Positions 1 through 8,456 of a stretch of DNA of 64,000 nucleotides are shown in pieces (positions within the stretch are counted from its first letter, which is position 1; the number at the start of each line of letters is the position of its first letter). This DNA comes from Brevibacillus sp. DP1.3A. Its GTDB lineage: Bacteria; Bacillota; Bacilli; Brevibacillales; Brevibacillaceae. The DNA is taken from NCBI RefSeq assembly GCF_013284245.2, contig NZ_CP085876.1, positions 4,323,001 to 4,387,000 on the forward strand, written 5' to 3'. The position numbers were made by a program, and so were the translations under genes. Below the pieces are notes generated by a model. The model saw nothing but the letters and a program-made list of their open reading frames with translations. It was not told the origin of the DNA and did no database searches.

Positions 1-1184
1 TCGGTATATGGATTCGTAACATGGCCTTGCTCTACTATGTGATGGAGACGAGCGGCAACAATCCAACCGCCGTATCGCTTTTGACCGCTATCGAACTTGC
101 GCCGATCTTGGTTTTTTCGATTATTGGCGGGGCATTGGCTGATCGCTGGAATCCGAAGCGAACGATGATAGCCGGGAACCTGTTGAGCGCCATCTCTGTT
201 TTGGTCATCGTGTATTTACTCTGGCAAGGGATGTGGATCGCTGTATTCTTTGCGACATTTATCTCGGCTGTCGTGTCACAGTTCTCCCAGCCTTCTTCTG
301 CCAAGATGATGAAGCGTCATATTCCTGATGAGCAAGTTGCAGCAGCTGTGTCTATTTCACAAAGTACGGGTTCTATTTTTCTACTGGTCGGCCCGATTGT
401 CGGAACCTTTTTCTTTGAACATTGGGGCATCTACCCTTCCCTGTTAACGATGGCTGGCCTATTCTTCGTCTCGGCACTGATCCTCTTGACACTCCCTGCC
501 TCATCTGCCACTGCACCAGAGGAAGATGGAACTCTCCTTTCTGAGATTAAAGCAGGTTTTGCCTATGTAAAAAAGCGACCAGCCTTGCGCGGGCTCGCCA
601 TTACCTTTTCGTGTCTGGGGCTATCCTCGGGTTTTATTAATTCGCTGGAGGTATTTGTCATCACGGATCGTCTTTTACTCTCCAAGGAAGCCATTCAATG
701 GTTTAACGCGTTAGACGGATTGGGTATGCTGTTGGGCGGCATTTTGGCTTCCGTTTATCTGGAACGCCTGAATGGTCGCTGGGTCATTACAGGTGGATTG
801 ATATTCTTCGCTCTCTCCGTCGCCGTAGAAGTTCTCTCTGTATGGATATACCTAACCGCAGCGATGCGCTTTTTCACCGGAATTGGGATGGCATTTTTAC
901 AGATCGTGATCAGTATGTTCATGATCAAGCTCGTGGATGAAGCGTATATCGGACGGGTAAATGGAACGATTTCACCGCTCATGGTCGGACTCATGATGAT
1001 CGGTTCCTTTGTTGCAGGTCCGCTCATGCAGATGACTTCGTTGATTATGGTCTTTCTAATAGCATCTGTAATCCTTCTGCTTACTGCATGGGGATGTACT
1101 CGAATCAAGTGGGATTCGGCAGAGGTTACACAAGATGGAGCTAACCATCTTCTCGAACAAAAACAAGCGCAAACTCTATCATAA
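1..1184 (+). CDS. MFS transporter, 5' end cut by window edge
   Basis: The frame is open to the first base of the window; the residues before the first internal ATG at 21 read GIWIRN and continue smoothly into MALLYYVMETSGN, so the true start lies outside. What remains is about 390 residues with repeated hydrophobic segments and the loop motif GGALADRWNPKR after the second visible membrane helix, typical of major facilitator superfamily drug or macrolide efflux proteins. The hydrophilic central loop near residues 160-180 and the second set of helices are complete, and a hydrophilic tail ends the protein. Expected role is proton-driven export across the cell membrane; the substrate cannot be read from the sequence. 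It is followed closely by a hairpin terminator. Family call is confident, the substrate is unknown. Confidence 0.85.
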   Translation, partial: GIWIRNMALLYYVMETSGNNPTAVSLLTAIELAPILVFSIIGGALADRWNPKRTMIAGNLLSAISVLVIVYLLWQGMWIAVFFATFISAVVSQFSQPSSAKMMKRHIPDEQVAAAVSISQSTGSIFLLVGPIVGTFFFEHWGIYPSLLTMAGLFFVSALILLTLPASSATAPEEDGTLLSEIKAGFAYVKKRPALRGLAITFSCLGLSSGFINSLEVFVITDRLLLSKEAIQWFNALDGLGMLLGGILASVYLERLNGRWVITGGLIFFALSVAVEVLSVWIYLTAAMRFFTGIGMAFLQIVISMFMIKLVDEAYIGRVNGTISPLMVGLMMIGSFVAGPLMQMTSLIMVFLIASVILLLTAWGCTRIKWDSAEVTQDGANHLLEQKQAQTLS

Positions 1185-1201
1185 GAAAATGCGCCCAAGC
1201 A

Positions 1202-1232
1202 AAAAAGCTGTCCACTAAGCGGACAGCTTTTT
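1202..1232. terminator. Bidirectional intrinsic terminator
   Basis: A 12-bp perfect stem (AAAAAGCTGTCC with its complement) around a 7-base loop, with an A tract on the left and a T tract on the right, so it can serve the MFS gene on the plus strand and the stress-protein gene on the minus strand. Confidence 0.85.
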
Positions 1233-1243
1233 CTAGCAAAATG

Positions 1244-2110
1244 CTATGTTTTCACAATGAGGAGTGGTGTTTTCGTACGATGAATCGTTTTAAATGTAAC
1301 ACTGCCAAGAAGCGTACCTGCAACTGCACCTTGGCCATGATGACCGAGCACAACCAGTCCTGCGTCGATTTCTTCAGCCGTCTGGCGGATCACAGTAGCT
1401 GGGTCTCCAACCACGACCTTGCTTTCAAAAGGAAGCGATGCAGCTTCAAGCATCTCCTCGCAAGGTTTTAGCGTTTCACGTCCCCAACCTTCGAGGGTAT
1501 TCATGTTATCCCAGCCTACGCCATACACTCCTGCGTATGTGACTGGTGGGATGACAACGGACAAGAGTGTATATGATACATCCGGTAGGTGCTGCCCCAT
1601 CTCGATGGCTTTTTTCGCAGCTTCCATCGAATGATCGGAGCCATCTACTGCAATGAGTACTTTATTCCAAGGGAAGCGGCTCTCATCTGTCTCCTCCGCA
1701 ATGAGGAAGACTGGGACTTTGACATCGTGGAGTGTCGGATAGCTGACGCTTTGCAACAGGAAGCCTGTAATGCGACCGTAACCATGTGTACCCATTACGA
1801 TGGCAGCATAGTCATTCGCTGCGTGCTTCGCAATGACTTCATGCGGCTCTCCGAACTCAATCTCCAGTTCATACGAGATTCCGGCTTCTTCTACGATCGC
1901 CAGGAATTTTTTCAGATCATCTCTTGCTTCATCCAATTGAAAATCTTCAACGACATCTCGTCCCAACCTTCTGACAACATTGCGCGAAGGGAACGGCGAA
2001 ATGGCATGAAGCAATGTGATATCATGCTTATTTTTGGCGTAGGCCAGCGCGAAGCGGACCGCCTGAATGGACTGCGCAGAGAAATCGACAGGGACTAGAA
2101 TACGGGACAT
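1244..2110 (-). CDS. Tandem universal stress protein (UspA family)
   Basis: Two Usp domains in one chain of 288 residues. The first begins at MSRILVPVDFS and has GTHGYGRITGFLLQSVS near residue 120. The second begins near VLIAVDGSDHS and ends with GHHGQGAVAGTLLGSV, which fits the ATP-binding G-x2-G-x-G-x8-9-GS pattern; in the first domain the GS pair is QS, so nucleotide binding there is doubtful. The start at 2110 is chosen because GGAAGGA lies nine bases before this ATG and the family starts at this point; an in-frame start at 2143 would add 11 unsupported residues. UspA proteins are cytoplasmic stress-survival proteins of poorly defined biochemistry. The upstream region carries repeated TAGGG/CCCTA motifs that suggest regulated expression. 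Confidence 0.88.
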   Translation of the reverse strand: MSRILVPVDFSAQSIQAVRFALAYAKNKHDITLLHAISPFPSRNVVRRLGRDVVEDFQLDEARDDLKKFLAIVEEAGISYELEIEFGEPHEVIAKHAANDYAAIVMGTHGYGRITGFLLQSVSYPTLHDVKVPVFLIAEETDESRFPWNKVLIAVDGSDHSMEAAKKAIEMGQHLPDVSYTLLSVVIPPVTYAGVYGVGWDNMNTLEGWGRETLKPCEEMLEAASLPFESKVVVGDPATVIRQTAEEIDAGLVVLGHHGQGAVAGTLLGSVTFKTIHRTKTPLLIVKT

Positions 2111-2197
2111 AATGACACGTCCTTCCTCTTTTTCATCTGGCAAATGTGGTGTAGCTCTATTTACCCATCTGCCTTGAGTCCATTGTAGACCTGTGAG

Positions 2198-2248
2198 CCC
2201 TACGTGTATGTAGGGGTTTTCCCTGATCTTGGTAGGGATATTCCCTGA
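2198..2248. promoter_or_regulatory. Tandem 22-bp repeats with TAGGG/CCCT inverted motifs
   Basis: A perfect inverted repeat CCCTAC-N6-GTAGGG (2198-2215) runs into two direct repeats of period 22 (2210-2226 and 2232-2248), each GTAGGG-N5-CCCTGA. They lie between the stop of the HD-GYP gene and the start of the stress-protein gene, about 90-140 bp upstream of the latter. Similar GTAGGG/CCCTAC palindromes are known for the NreC response regulator of staphylococci, though with different spacing, so binding by a nitrate/oxygen regulator here is only a guess. Confidence 0.5.
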
Positions 2249-2273
2249 TAGGGAGTCCTATTCTTTCAATGTC

Positions 2274-3335
2274 TTAGTCCATGACAGCAGTGATAAAAAT
2301 AGTTGGCTTTTCACTCAAATCAATGTCCGTGATCTCATGATCATCCACCATCCGGCGATTCGCCTGCTGGTCTCTTCGAATGACCCGAACGACTGGGCGC
2401 GAAGGCAAGCCTCTATTTTGGTCAATGATCACACCGATCTCTCCTGTCGACAGCTTCAGCGAGGTTCCTGTCGGGTACAAGGCAATCGAGCGCAAAAAGT
2501 GAATGACCATTTTATGGTCAAAGCGCTTCTCCGCGAACCCCATAACTTTTTCGCAAGCCTCATACGCAGGTAACGTCTCTTCTTCCTCTGAAAAAGGAGA
2601 GATGAGATTATCATAGTAGTTACAAATCGCAACAATCTTGGCGAAATCATGAATCTCATCGCCAGTCAATCCTCGTGGCTGCCCACTGCCATCCACCCAT
2701 TCATGATGCTGCAAAGGAACGTGTGCAGAGACAATGCTCATCTCATGTTTTTTTCGCAACAGATCAAAGCCCAGCCACGTATGATGATTGGTCTTGCTGT
2801 TCTTTTTGTAGGCTGGGGCTTCCTTGTCGACTGACAGCTTTCCAATGTCATGTAAAAGGGCTCCGATGGCGAGCTCTTTTAACTGAGCCGTATTATAGCC
2901 TAATCCTACGCCCATTACTGTCGCCATCATGCACACATTCAAGGAATGAATGTACATAGCGTTGTCGGTCGTGCGAATTTCTCCCAGATTCAAGAGCACG
3001 CGGCGATTTCTCAAAGTTTCGTCGATAATACTTCCCACTGATTTTTGAATACCGCGGACATCAAAATTTTTTCCAGTCTGCACACACGAAATCGCTTGTG
3101 ACAGATTGCGGATTGCGTCCTTCCGAGTGGTCTCCGTGACGACCTCCTGCTCTTTCACTTCATCGAGCAGCGGGTCTTTGATGCTTAACATCGTGACGCC
3201 AAACCGCCGCAATTTATTAATCATTCCGACAGTCAGCTGGACACCTGTATGCAAGAGCGTCAAGCCCTCGCTTGTATAAATGCTTCGAGCCAAAACGTCT
3301 CCTGGCTCTACTAGGTCTACATTCACATATTTCAT
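2274..3335 (-). CDS. HD-GYP domain protein, likely c-di-GMP phosphodiesterase or relative
   Basis: About 353 residues. An N-terminal region of about 120 residues (MKYVNVDLVEPGDVLARS...) precedes an HD domain with ALLHDIGK, the downstream HH pair in KTNHHTWLG, and LQHHEWVDGSGQPRGLTGDEI, which is the HHE-x2-DGxGYP-x-GL signature with GQP in place of GYP. HD-GYP enzymes hydrolyse cyclic di-GMP in the cytoplasm; the changed Tyr does not remove a metal ligand, so activity is plausible. The start at 3335 has AGGAGG nine bases upstream; an upstream in-frame extension to 3452 lacks support. It reads in the same direction as the patatin gene, 120 bp downstream of that gene's stop. Confidence 0.85.
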   Translation of the reverse strand: MKYVNVDLVEPGDVLARSIYTSEGLTLLHTGVQLTVGMINKLRRFGVTMLSIKDPLLDEVKEQEVVTETTRKDAIRNLSQAISCVQTGKNFDVRGIQKSVGSIIDETLRNRRVLLNLGEIRTTDNAMYIHSLNVCMMATVMGVGLGYNTAQLKELAIGALLHDIGKLSVDKEAPAYKKNSKTNHHTWLGFDLLRKKHEMSIVSAHVPLQHHEWVDGSGQPRGLTGDEIHDFAKIVAICNYYDNLISPFSEEEETLPAYEACEKVMGFAEKRFDHKMVIHFLRSIALYPTGTSLKLSTGEIGVIIDQNRGLPSRPVVRVIRRDQQANRRMVDDHEITDIDLSEKPTIFITAVMD

Positions 3336-3455
3336 AGGGTCTTTCCTCCTGATTCCATCCTCCCCTGATGCTTCTTCCCTATCTTCGCTTAAGAAAAACC
3401 TGTTTCGCATGATTTTGCCGAAAAAACATCCACGGGACAGCTGTCTCCTCATTTT

Positions 3456-4313
3456 TCACCTGTTCCTTCCAAGACCAAGCCAAGTACAAAGCTCAGAAAA
3501 TTGGGTACGTGCATCCTGGTAGCCTTGTCTGTAATAATGCTCCAGCTTCTCCTCTTGACGTTCAAAACCTCGTAGAAAGGTACCCATTGGTGGTGCGATA
3601 ACAAACGCTCTGCCTTCCTTCTGCATCTCTTTGACCTGCTCAATTGCCTCGCAATAGATGCGAAAATGACGAATGAATGCATGAGACAAGCTCGTACTTC
3701 TGGAAAAAAGACGCTCGACACGCGAAAGCCGACGCATCCACTCACTTGGCGGACAAGAAGAAGTCAGCACAATAATATGTTTTTGATTGCCATCAAGCAT
3801 GGACTTCATGAAAGGTACCGGATGCACGATGCCTCCATCCCATAGCTTACGTCCGTTGATCGTAACCTTGGGTGATAGAAATGGAAGACTGCACGAAGCC
3901 CGAATCACATGGAAAATATCCTCACAGTCGTCTTTCGTAAAGTAAACGGCTTCCCCTGTCGCGCAATCCGTTGTGACGACGACAAACTGTTCCTTCGCTT
4001 CGTGAAACCGATCAAAGGCGAACGGCTCCAGCTTGTATGGCATCTCATTGAAAATAAAATCCATGCCAAACAACGAGCGCTTCGTGATCAAATTTTTATA
4101 GTGAAAGTACCGGGGATCGTGAATGTATTTCGTATGATAAATCTTGCCCAATCCGCGCTGCCTCGCCAAGTATGCCGCTCCATTGCACGCACCTGCTGAC
4201 ACGGCAATCACATACGGGATGTAAAGCTCCTGCTCCATAAAGTAATCCAGAACGCCAGCGGTATAAATCCCACGGCTTCCCCCGCCCTGCAAAACGAGCC
4301 CGACCTTTTCCAT
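3456..4313 (-). CDS. Patatin-like phospholipase (YjjU/RssA type)
   Basis: About 285 residues with the patatin hallmarks in order: the oxyanion loop LVLQGGGSRGIYTAGVLD at the N-terminus, the nucleophile-elbow serine in AVSAGACNGA near residue 42, and the catalytic aspartate in DGGIVHPVPF near residue 155. Together they form the Ser-Asp dyad of bacterial patatin acylhydrolases, which cleave acyl esters of phospholipids or related lipids. There is no signal peptide, so it is probably cytoplasmic or membrane-associated. The elbow is VSAGA rather than strict GxSxG, as is common in the YjjU branch. I prefer ATG at 4313, with GGGTG six bases upstream, over the GTG nine bases earlier. The physiological substrate is unknown. 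Confidence 0.87.
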   Translation of the reverse strand: MEKVGLVLQGGGSRGIYTAGVLDYFMEQELYIPYVIAVSAGACNGAAYLARQRGLGKIYHTKYIHDPRYFHYKNLITKRSLFGMDFIFNEMPYKLEPFAFDRFHEAKEQFVVVTTDCATGEAVYFTKDDCEDIFHVIRASCSLPFLSPKVTINGRKLWDGGIVHPVPFMKSMLDGNQKHIIVLTSSCPPSEWMRRLSRVERLFSRSTSLSHAFIRHFRIYCEAIEQVKEMQKEGRAFVIAPPMGTFLRGFERQEEKLEHYYRQGYQDARTQFSELCTWLGLGRNR

Positions 4314-4394
4314 ACCAATCACCCATTTTGATGTCGTTTACCCGTAGTATGAATGGTTGCCCAATGAAACATGCAGGGCGGGATCGTGCGAATC

Positions 4395-4420
4395 AAAAAA
4401 CGACCCTCAAACGGGGTCGC
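4395..4420 (-). terminator. Intrinsic terminator of the 103-residue unknown gene
   Basis: On the minus strand GCGACCC pairs with GGGTCG across a short loop and is followed by six T residues, immediately after the stop codon at 4424. Confidence 0.75.
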
Positions 4421-4423
4421 CAC

Positions 4424-4735
4424 TCAGTCGTCTTTTTTCATCATGCTGTACTGATCACGGACCATTGCTACGTTTTCCCCTTGCTGCGTCAACTCCAGCT
4501 TATAGAGGATATCGGTAAGCACCGCAGCATAAATCAAGGTTAATTCCCCGGTATTAACCGGCTCTCGAAAATAGCTCCCGATCATCTCATAGCCTTTTCG
4601 CTTATAGGATTCGGTATCTTCCTCTTCCAGTGCTTCACATAGCTCTTCAATCAGATCATCCAGTGCCAGCCTTGCGCGTTCATAGACATCTGGCTGGTCA
4701 TGTGATAATGCGTCTGACTCTTTCTTCGTACCCAC
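4424..4735 (-). CDS. Small acidic hypothetical protein
   Basis: 103 residues starting at GTG, with a very strong GGAGGAGGGG region just upstream, and ending at a clean intrinsic terminator, so I regard it as a real gene. The sequence is helical and acidic (DDLIEELCEALEEEDTES), has no membrane segment, no signal peptide and no cysteine pairs, and ends in a lysine/aspartate-rich tail. I do not recognise the family. It is the last minus-strand gene after the symporter at 4782 and could be co-transcribed with it. Confidence 0.65.
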   Translation of the reverse strand: MGTKKESDALSHDQPDVYERARLALDDLIEELCEALEEEDTESYKRKGYEMIGSYFREPVNTGELTLIYAAVLTDILYKLELTQQGENVAMVRDQYSMMKKDD

Positions 4736-4781
4736 TTACCCCTCCTCCTTCTACTCCTAGAGTGGGGCACGTGGAGAGGCT

Positions 4782-6338
4782 TTATGCAGATTCTTGTTCC
4801 GTTTTCTTCGCAGGTGGAACTCGGATTCCTGTCAACGCCTGAAACAGTACGCGTTGGTACTTCATTTCGGCATCTGGATCAGGCCGATCCAATAGTGTCC
4901 CGAGCACAGCACCTAAAAAGCCGAGTGGTATGGAGACCAATCCGGGATTCTTCAGTGGAAAAAGGGGCTCCGCACGGATAAGTCCGGTGAGGGGATGCAT
5001 AACAGTCGGTCCTAAAATGACAAGGACTACTGATGCCGTTACCCCTGTCAGGACGCCACAAATCGCTCCTCTCACGGTAAACCGCTTCCAATACAACGTA
5101 AACAACAGCAGTGGCAAATTGGATGATGCGGCTACCGCAAACGTCAGCGCAACGAGAATCGCCACGTTCATTTTTTCTGCACCGATAGCCAGCCAAATGG
5201 AAATCACGCCCACTGCAACTGACGAAAGCTTTGCCATGGTGACCTGTTCTTTTTCTGATGCGCCCCCTCGTCTGATCAAATGACTGTAGACATCATGCGC
5301 GAACGCAGAAGAGGCAGAGAGCACAAGTCCTGTCACGACTGCCAATATCGTCGCGAAGGCAACAGCAGCAATATACGCCATCAAAAACTCTCCACCGAGA
5401 GCATCTGCCAAAAGCGTGACGGTCAGATTCCCACCGAAGCCCACATTTTTCAATGCCTCGTAGCCTACAAACGTGCTCGCTCCGAATCCGAGAAAGACCG
5501 TCATCAAATAAAAAGCGCCGATGACCCAGGTAGCGGTGTAAATCGAATTTCGAGTCGTCTTTGCGTCCTTGACTGTGAATAACCGGGAGATAATATGGGG
5601 GAGTCCGGCGGTACCGAGAATCAAGGCCAAATGCAGGGAGATCGTTTCCAGCGGATCATGAAGTTGATTACCCGGCTGTAAGAACTGTTCCTGCAGAGGT
5701 GTAATCGTACTCACATGTGAAAACATTTCGGAGAAGCTCCAATCAAAACGGGCAAACACGATCAGACTTAGGATCAATGTGCCTGTCAGGAGCAAAATCG
5801 CTTTAATAATCTGAACCCAGGAGGTCGCCACCATCCCGCCGAACACGACGTAAAATGTCATCAGGCTCCCGACAATCAAGACAGCCGTATCGTAACGCAC
5901 TCCCAATAAATAATGAATGAGGGCACCTGCCCCAACTAATTGCGCCAACATGTAAAAAATCGTAATTAATAGAGTCGTACAGGCAACAACGCCACGCAGC
6001 CAAAGACTGTCAAACCTGACGGCAATCGCGTCTGCCAACGTATAACGCCCCAAATTATGCAACGGCTCCGCAACTAAAAACAAAATAATCAGATAAGAGA
6101 CAAAAAAGCCAATCGCATACACGAACCCGTCAAAGCCGTACATCGCAATCGTTCCCGCAATCCCCAAAAACGAGGCAGCACTCATGTAATCGCCTGCGAT
6201 GGCAATGCCATTTTGTAACCCGTTCAAGCGATTTCCTGCTGCATAGAAGTCTTTCGTCGTCCCCGTCTGTTTGGCAGCCGAATAAGTGATGGCCATCGTT
6301 CCGATAATGACGGCAAGGAAAAAGATGATCGTCGTCAC
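4782..6338 (-). CDS. Sodium:solute symporter, ActP-like (second paralogue)
   Basis: About 518 residues with some 13 hydrophobic segments. SSS-family motifs are visible: DFYAAGNRLNGLQNGIAIAGDYMSAASFLGIAG at the N-terminus, the AQLVGAGALIHYLLG stretch near residue 140, GTAGLPHIISRLFTVKDAKTTR near 245 and the long helix FATILAVVTGLVLSASSAFAHDVY near 335. This layout is that of ActP, which takes up acetate and other short monocarboxylates with a cation. I place the start at GTG 6338, eight bases after GGGAGAGG; the TTG two codons earlier leaves only two bases after that site. It is close in sequence to the symporter immediately upstream, so the two look like a tandem duplication. A hairpin terminator separates them, so this copy may have its own promoter. 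Confidence 0.85.
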   Translation of the reverse strand: MTTIIFFLAVIIGTMAITYSAAKQTGTTKDFYAAGNRLNGLQNGIAIAGDYMSAASFLGIAGTIAMYGFDGFVYAIGFFVSYLIILFLVAEPLHNLGRYTLADAIAVRFDSLWLRGVVACTTLLITIFYMLAQLVGAGALIHYLLGVRYDTAVLIVGSLMTFYVVFGGMVATSWVQIIKAILLLTGTLILSLIVFARFDWSFSEMFSHVSTITPLQEQFLQPGNQLHDPLETISLHLALILGTAGLPHIISRLFTVKDAKTTRNSIYTATWVIGAFYLMTVFLGFGASTFVGYEALKNVGFGGNLTVTLLADALGGEFLMAYIAAVAFATILAVVTGLVLSASSAFAHDVYSHLIRRGGASEKEQVTMAKLSSVAVGVISIWLAIGAEKMNVAILVALTFAVAASSNLPLLLFTLYWKRFTVRGAICGVLTGVTASVVLVILGPTVMHPLTGLIRAEPLFPLKNPGLVSIPLGFLGAVLGTLLDRPDPDAEMKYQRVLFQALTGIRVPPAKKTEQESA

Positions 6339-6365
6339 GGACAATACCTCTCCCTTCTTGCATAA

Positions 6366-6396
6366 ATAAAAAAAGACCAGGGGTTAACCCTAGCCT
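6366..6396 (-). terminator. Intrinsic terminator after the first ActP gene
   Basis: Reading the minus strand, CTAGGG pairs with CCCTGG (one G-T pair) around a five-base loop and is followed by TCTTTTTTT. It lies between the two symporter genes and should reduce read-through from the first to the second. Confidence 0.6.
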
Positions 6397-6432
6397 TCTC
6401 TTCGTGGCATGAGCTTCCTACGTTTACTGTTT

Positions 6433-7959
6433 CTACGCTGAATCTTTCATTCCTGTATTCGCTTTCACCAAAATTTCATCGTACTTCTTATCATCACGAG
6501 AGCTGGACAACAAGGTTCCGATCCATGCTGCCAAAAACCCTAACGGGATCGAGACAATGCCCGGATTCGGCAACGGGAACAGCGCTTCGCCAACCAAAAT
6601 GGCTTTTCCAGCTACAGGATTCCAAACGTTCGGACTCAACGCAACGAGAATGAGAGAGCTGAACAAACCGACGAGCATCCCGCTGATTGCTCCTGCCGTA
6701 TTGAACCTTTTCCAGAAGATCGTGAACAGAATCACTGGTAGATTTGCACTCGCCGCTACTGCGAAAGCCAGCGCCACAAGGAAAGCCACGTTCAGATTTT
6801 GTGCAAACAAGGCGAGCAAGATGGAGACAATCGAGACACCGACAGACGCCCATTTGGCCATCTTCATTTGCTCCTTTTCTGTTGCTTTTCCTTGGCGTAA
6901 TACGTGTCCGTAAAAGTCGTGTGCAAAGGCAGAAGCCGCTGTCAGCACCAGCCCAGCCACTACCGCGAGAATGGTAGCGAAAGCAACCGCCGATACGAAG
7001 GCGAACAAGAAATTGCCGCCCAGTGCTTGCGCAAGCAGTGGAGCTCCCATGTTACCTGCTGGATCCATATTCCCCGCTCCTACAAACGCTGCCGCCCCGA
7101 AGCCGAGGAAGATCGTCATAACATAGAAGGCACCAATGATCCACGTCGCGTACACAACTGATTTGCGAGCTGTCGTGGCATCTTTTACGGTGAAGAAACG
7201 AATCAAAATATGCGGCAATCCAGCTGTTCCGAGCACCAGCGCGAGATTCAGTGAAATGGTATCGAGCCCCACTTTAAACTTGTTGCCAGGATTGAGGAAT
7301 TGATCTCCCAATGGTGTGGCCGTCTTCATTTGCTCGAACATTTTTAAGAGATTAAAATCGAATTTGGCGAAAACCATCATAGAGATGATGAATGTACCGA
7401 TCATCAACAAAACTGCTTTGACGATCTGCACCCACGAGGTTGCCGTCATCCCGCCGAACACGACGTAGATCGTCATCAATGCCCCTACGATCAATACGGA
7501 GGTCGTGTAATCCAGCCCCAAGAGCAGCTTGATCAAGGCCCCTGCTCCGACCAATTGCGCAATCATGTAAAAAATCGAGATCGCAATCGAATTGAGAGCG
7601 GCGACACCACGAACCTTTTTATTGTCAAAACGCGCGGCTATCATATCTGCCATCGTGTATTTTCCTAAATTACGCAAAGGTTCTGCTACCAAGTAGAGCA
7701 CAACGAGATACGCGACAAGAAAACCGATACTGTAGAAGAAGCCATCAAACCCACTCAATGCAATCATCCCGGCAATTCCCAGAAAGGAAGCAGCGGACAT
7801 GTAATCTCCCGCAATCGCGAGGCCGTTTTGCCAACCCGTCAAGCCTCCTCCAGCGGTATAAAACTCACTAGTCGTGTTCGTCTTTTTCGAAGCGTAAAAG
7901 GTGATGACAAGTGTCAAAAGAACAATGACAAGAAAGAGTAAAAATGCAGTAACGTTCAT
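6433..7959 (-). CDS. actP: Cation/acetate symporter ActP
   Basis: 508 residues, SSS family, about 13 membrane helices. Characteristic stretches are EFYTAGGGLTGWQNGLAIAGDYMSAASFLGIAG, IFYMIAQLVGAGALIKLLLGL, GTAGLPHILIRFFTVKDATTARKS and FATILAVVAGLVLTAASAFAHDFYG. Its ATG overlaps the stop of the DUF485 gene by one base (TAATG), the classic yjcH-actP arrangement for acetate uptake. In the known pair the small DUF485 protein accompanies the permease in the membrane. A CcpA-type site lies upstream of the pair and a LytS/LytT system is encoded next to it, so control by carbon status and perhaps an external carboxylate is likely. Acetate is the expected substrate from family and context; propionate, pyruvate or a similar acid remains possible. 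Confidence 0.88.
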   Translation of the reverse strand: MNVTAFLLFLVIVLLTLVITFYASKKTNTTSEFYTAGGGLTGWQNGLAIAGDYMSAASFLGIAGMIALSGFDGFFYSIGFLVAYLVVLYLVAEPLRNLGKYTMADMIAARFDNKKVRGVAALNSIAISIFYMIAQLVGAGALIKLLLGLDYTTSVLIVGALMTIYVVFGGMTATSWVQIVKAVLLMIGTFIISMMVFAKFDFNLLKMFEQMKTATPLGDQFLNPGNKFKVGLDTISLNLALVLGTAGLPHILIRFFTVKDATTARKSVVYATWIIGAFYVMTIFLGFGAAAFVGAGNMDPAGNMGAPLLAQALGGNFLFAFVSAVAFATILAVVAGLVLTAASAFAHDFYGHVLRQGKATEKEQMKMAKWASVGVSIVSILLALFAQNLNVAFLVALAFAVAASANLPVILFTIFWKRFNTAGAISGMLVGLFSSLILVALSPNVWNPVAGKAILVGEALFPLPNPGIVSIPLGFLAAWIGTLLSSSRDDKKYDEILVKANTGMKDSA

Positions 7960-8306
7960 TAGCCCCTTCCACCTGCCTCTTGTTTGATTTTCTCAACGAG
8001 TTGATCAAACTGCTCTGCCCGTCTGGTGTACAGGATACAGAGACCCCATGTCATGACGAACTGAGCAAAGGCAAATACCCACGCCCACGAAATGGCTCCA
8101 AACGCTGGTTGATTCAGTACGGTGAAGTAGGAGGTTAAAATCGGAAGGGTGAAGTAAAACACGAAGAAAAAAATAGAAGATGGCAATATAAACGCTTTTT
8201 TTCTTCTCAAGAGCTCTTTGAAAGTGGCTGACTGAATTACCGCTGCATAATCAACAGCTTGCTTCTTCTGATCCTCGGCTTTTTTTGCCGAAGCGGATTT
8301 GCCCAT
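7959..8306 (-). CDS. DUF485 membrane protein (YjcH-like)
   Basis: 115 residues. A charged lysine-rich N-terminus (MGKSASAKKAEDQKKQ) is followed by FKELLRRKKAFILPSSIFFFVFYFTLPILTSYF and AISWAWVFAFAQFVMTWGLCILYTRRAEQFDQL, giving two membrane helices and the family motif around LxRRKxxFxxP. The start has GGGGGAGG six bases upstream. Its stop overlaps the next gene's start, so the permease is translationally coupled to it. DUF485 proteins nearly always sit before actP-type symporters; their biochemical role is not settled. Confidence 0.88.
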   Translation of the reverse strand: MGKSASAKKAEDQKKQAVDYAAVIQSATFKELLRRKKAFILPSSIFFFVFYFTLPILTSYFTVLNQPAFGAISWAWVFAFAQFVMTWGLCILYTRRAEQFDQLVEKIKQEAGGRG

Positions 8307-8331
8307 GGGAACCTCCCCCTCATCTACAGAA

Positions 8332-8347
8332 ATGTAAGCGCTTCCTA
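8332..8347. promoter_or_regulatory. CcpA cre site upstream of DUF485-actP
   Basis: The 16 bases from 8332 match the Bacillus cre consensus WTGNAANCGNWNNCWW at every position, with the core GTAAGCGCTT. The site sits 26-41 bases upstream of the DUF485 start, just downstream of a TACAAT-like -10 element read on the minus strand, a place where bound CcpA would block transcription. Repression of acetate uptake during growth on preferred sugars is the expected effect. Confidence 0.72.
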
Positions 8348-8456
8348 CATTGTAGAGAATCCTTTTCTAACCGTGTATTTTTCTGCGTAAGATGTCGGGG
8401 AGAGTGTGTCAGTGGCAGATTTTTAACCACAATCTGCAAACGATGGATCACCAGGC

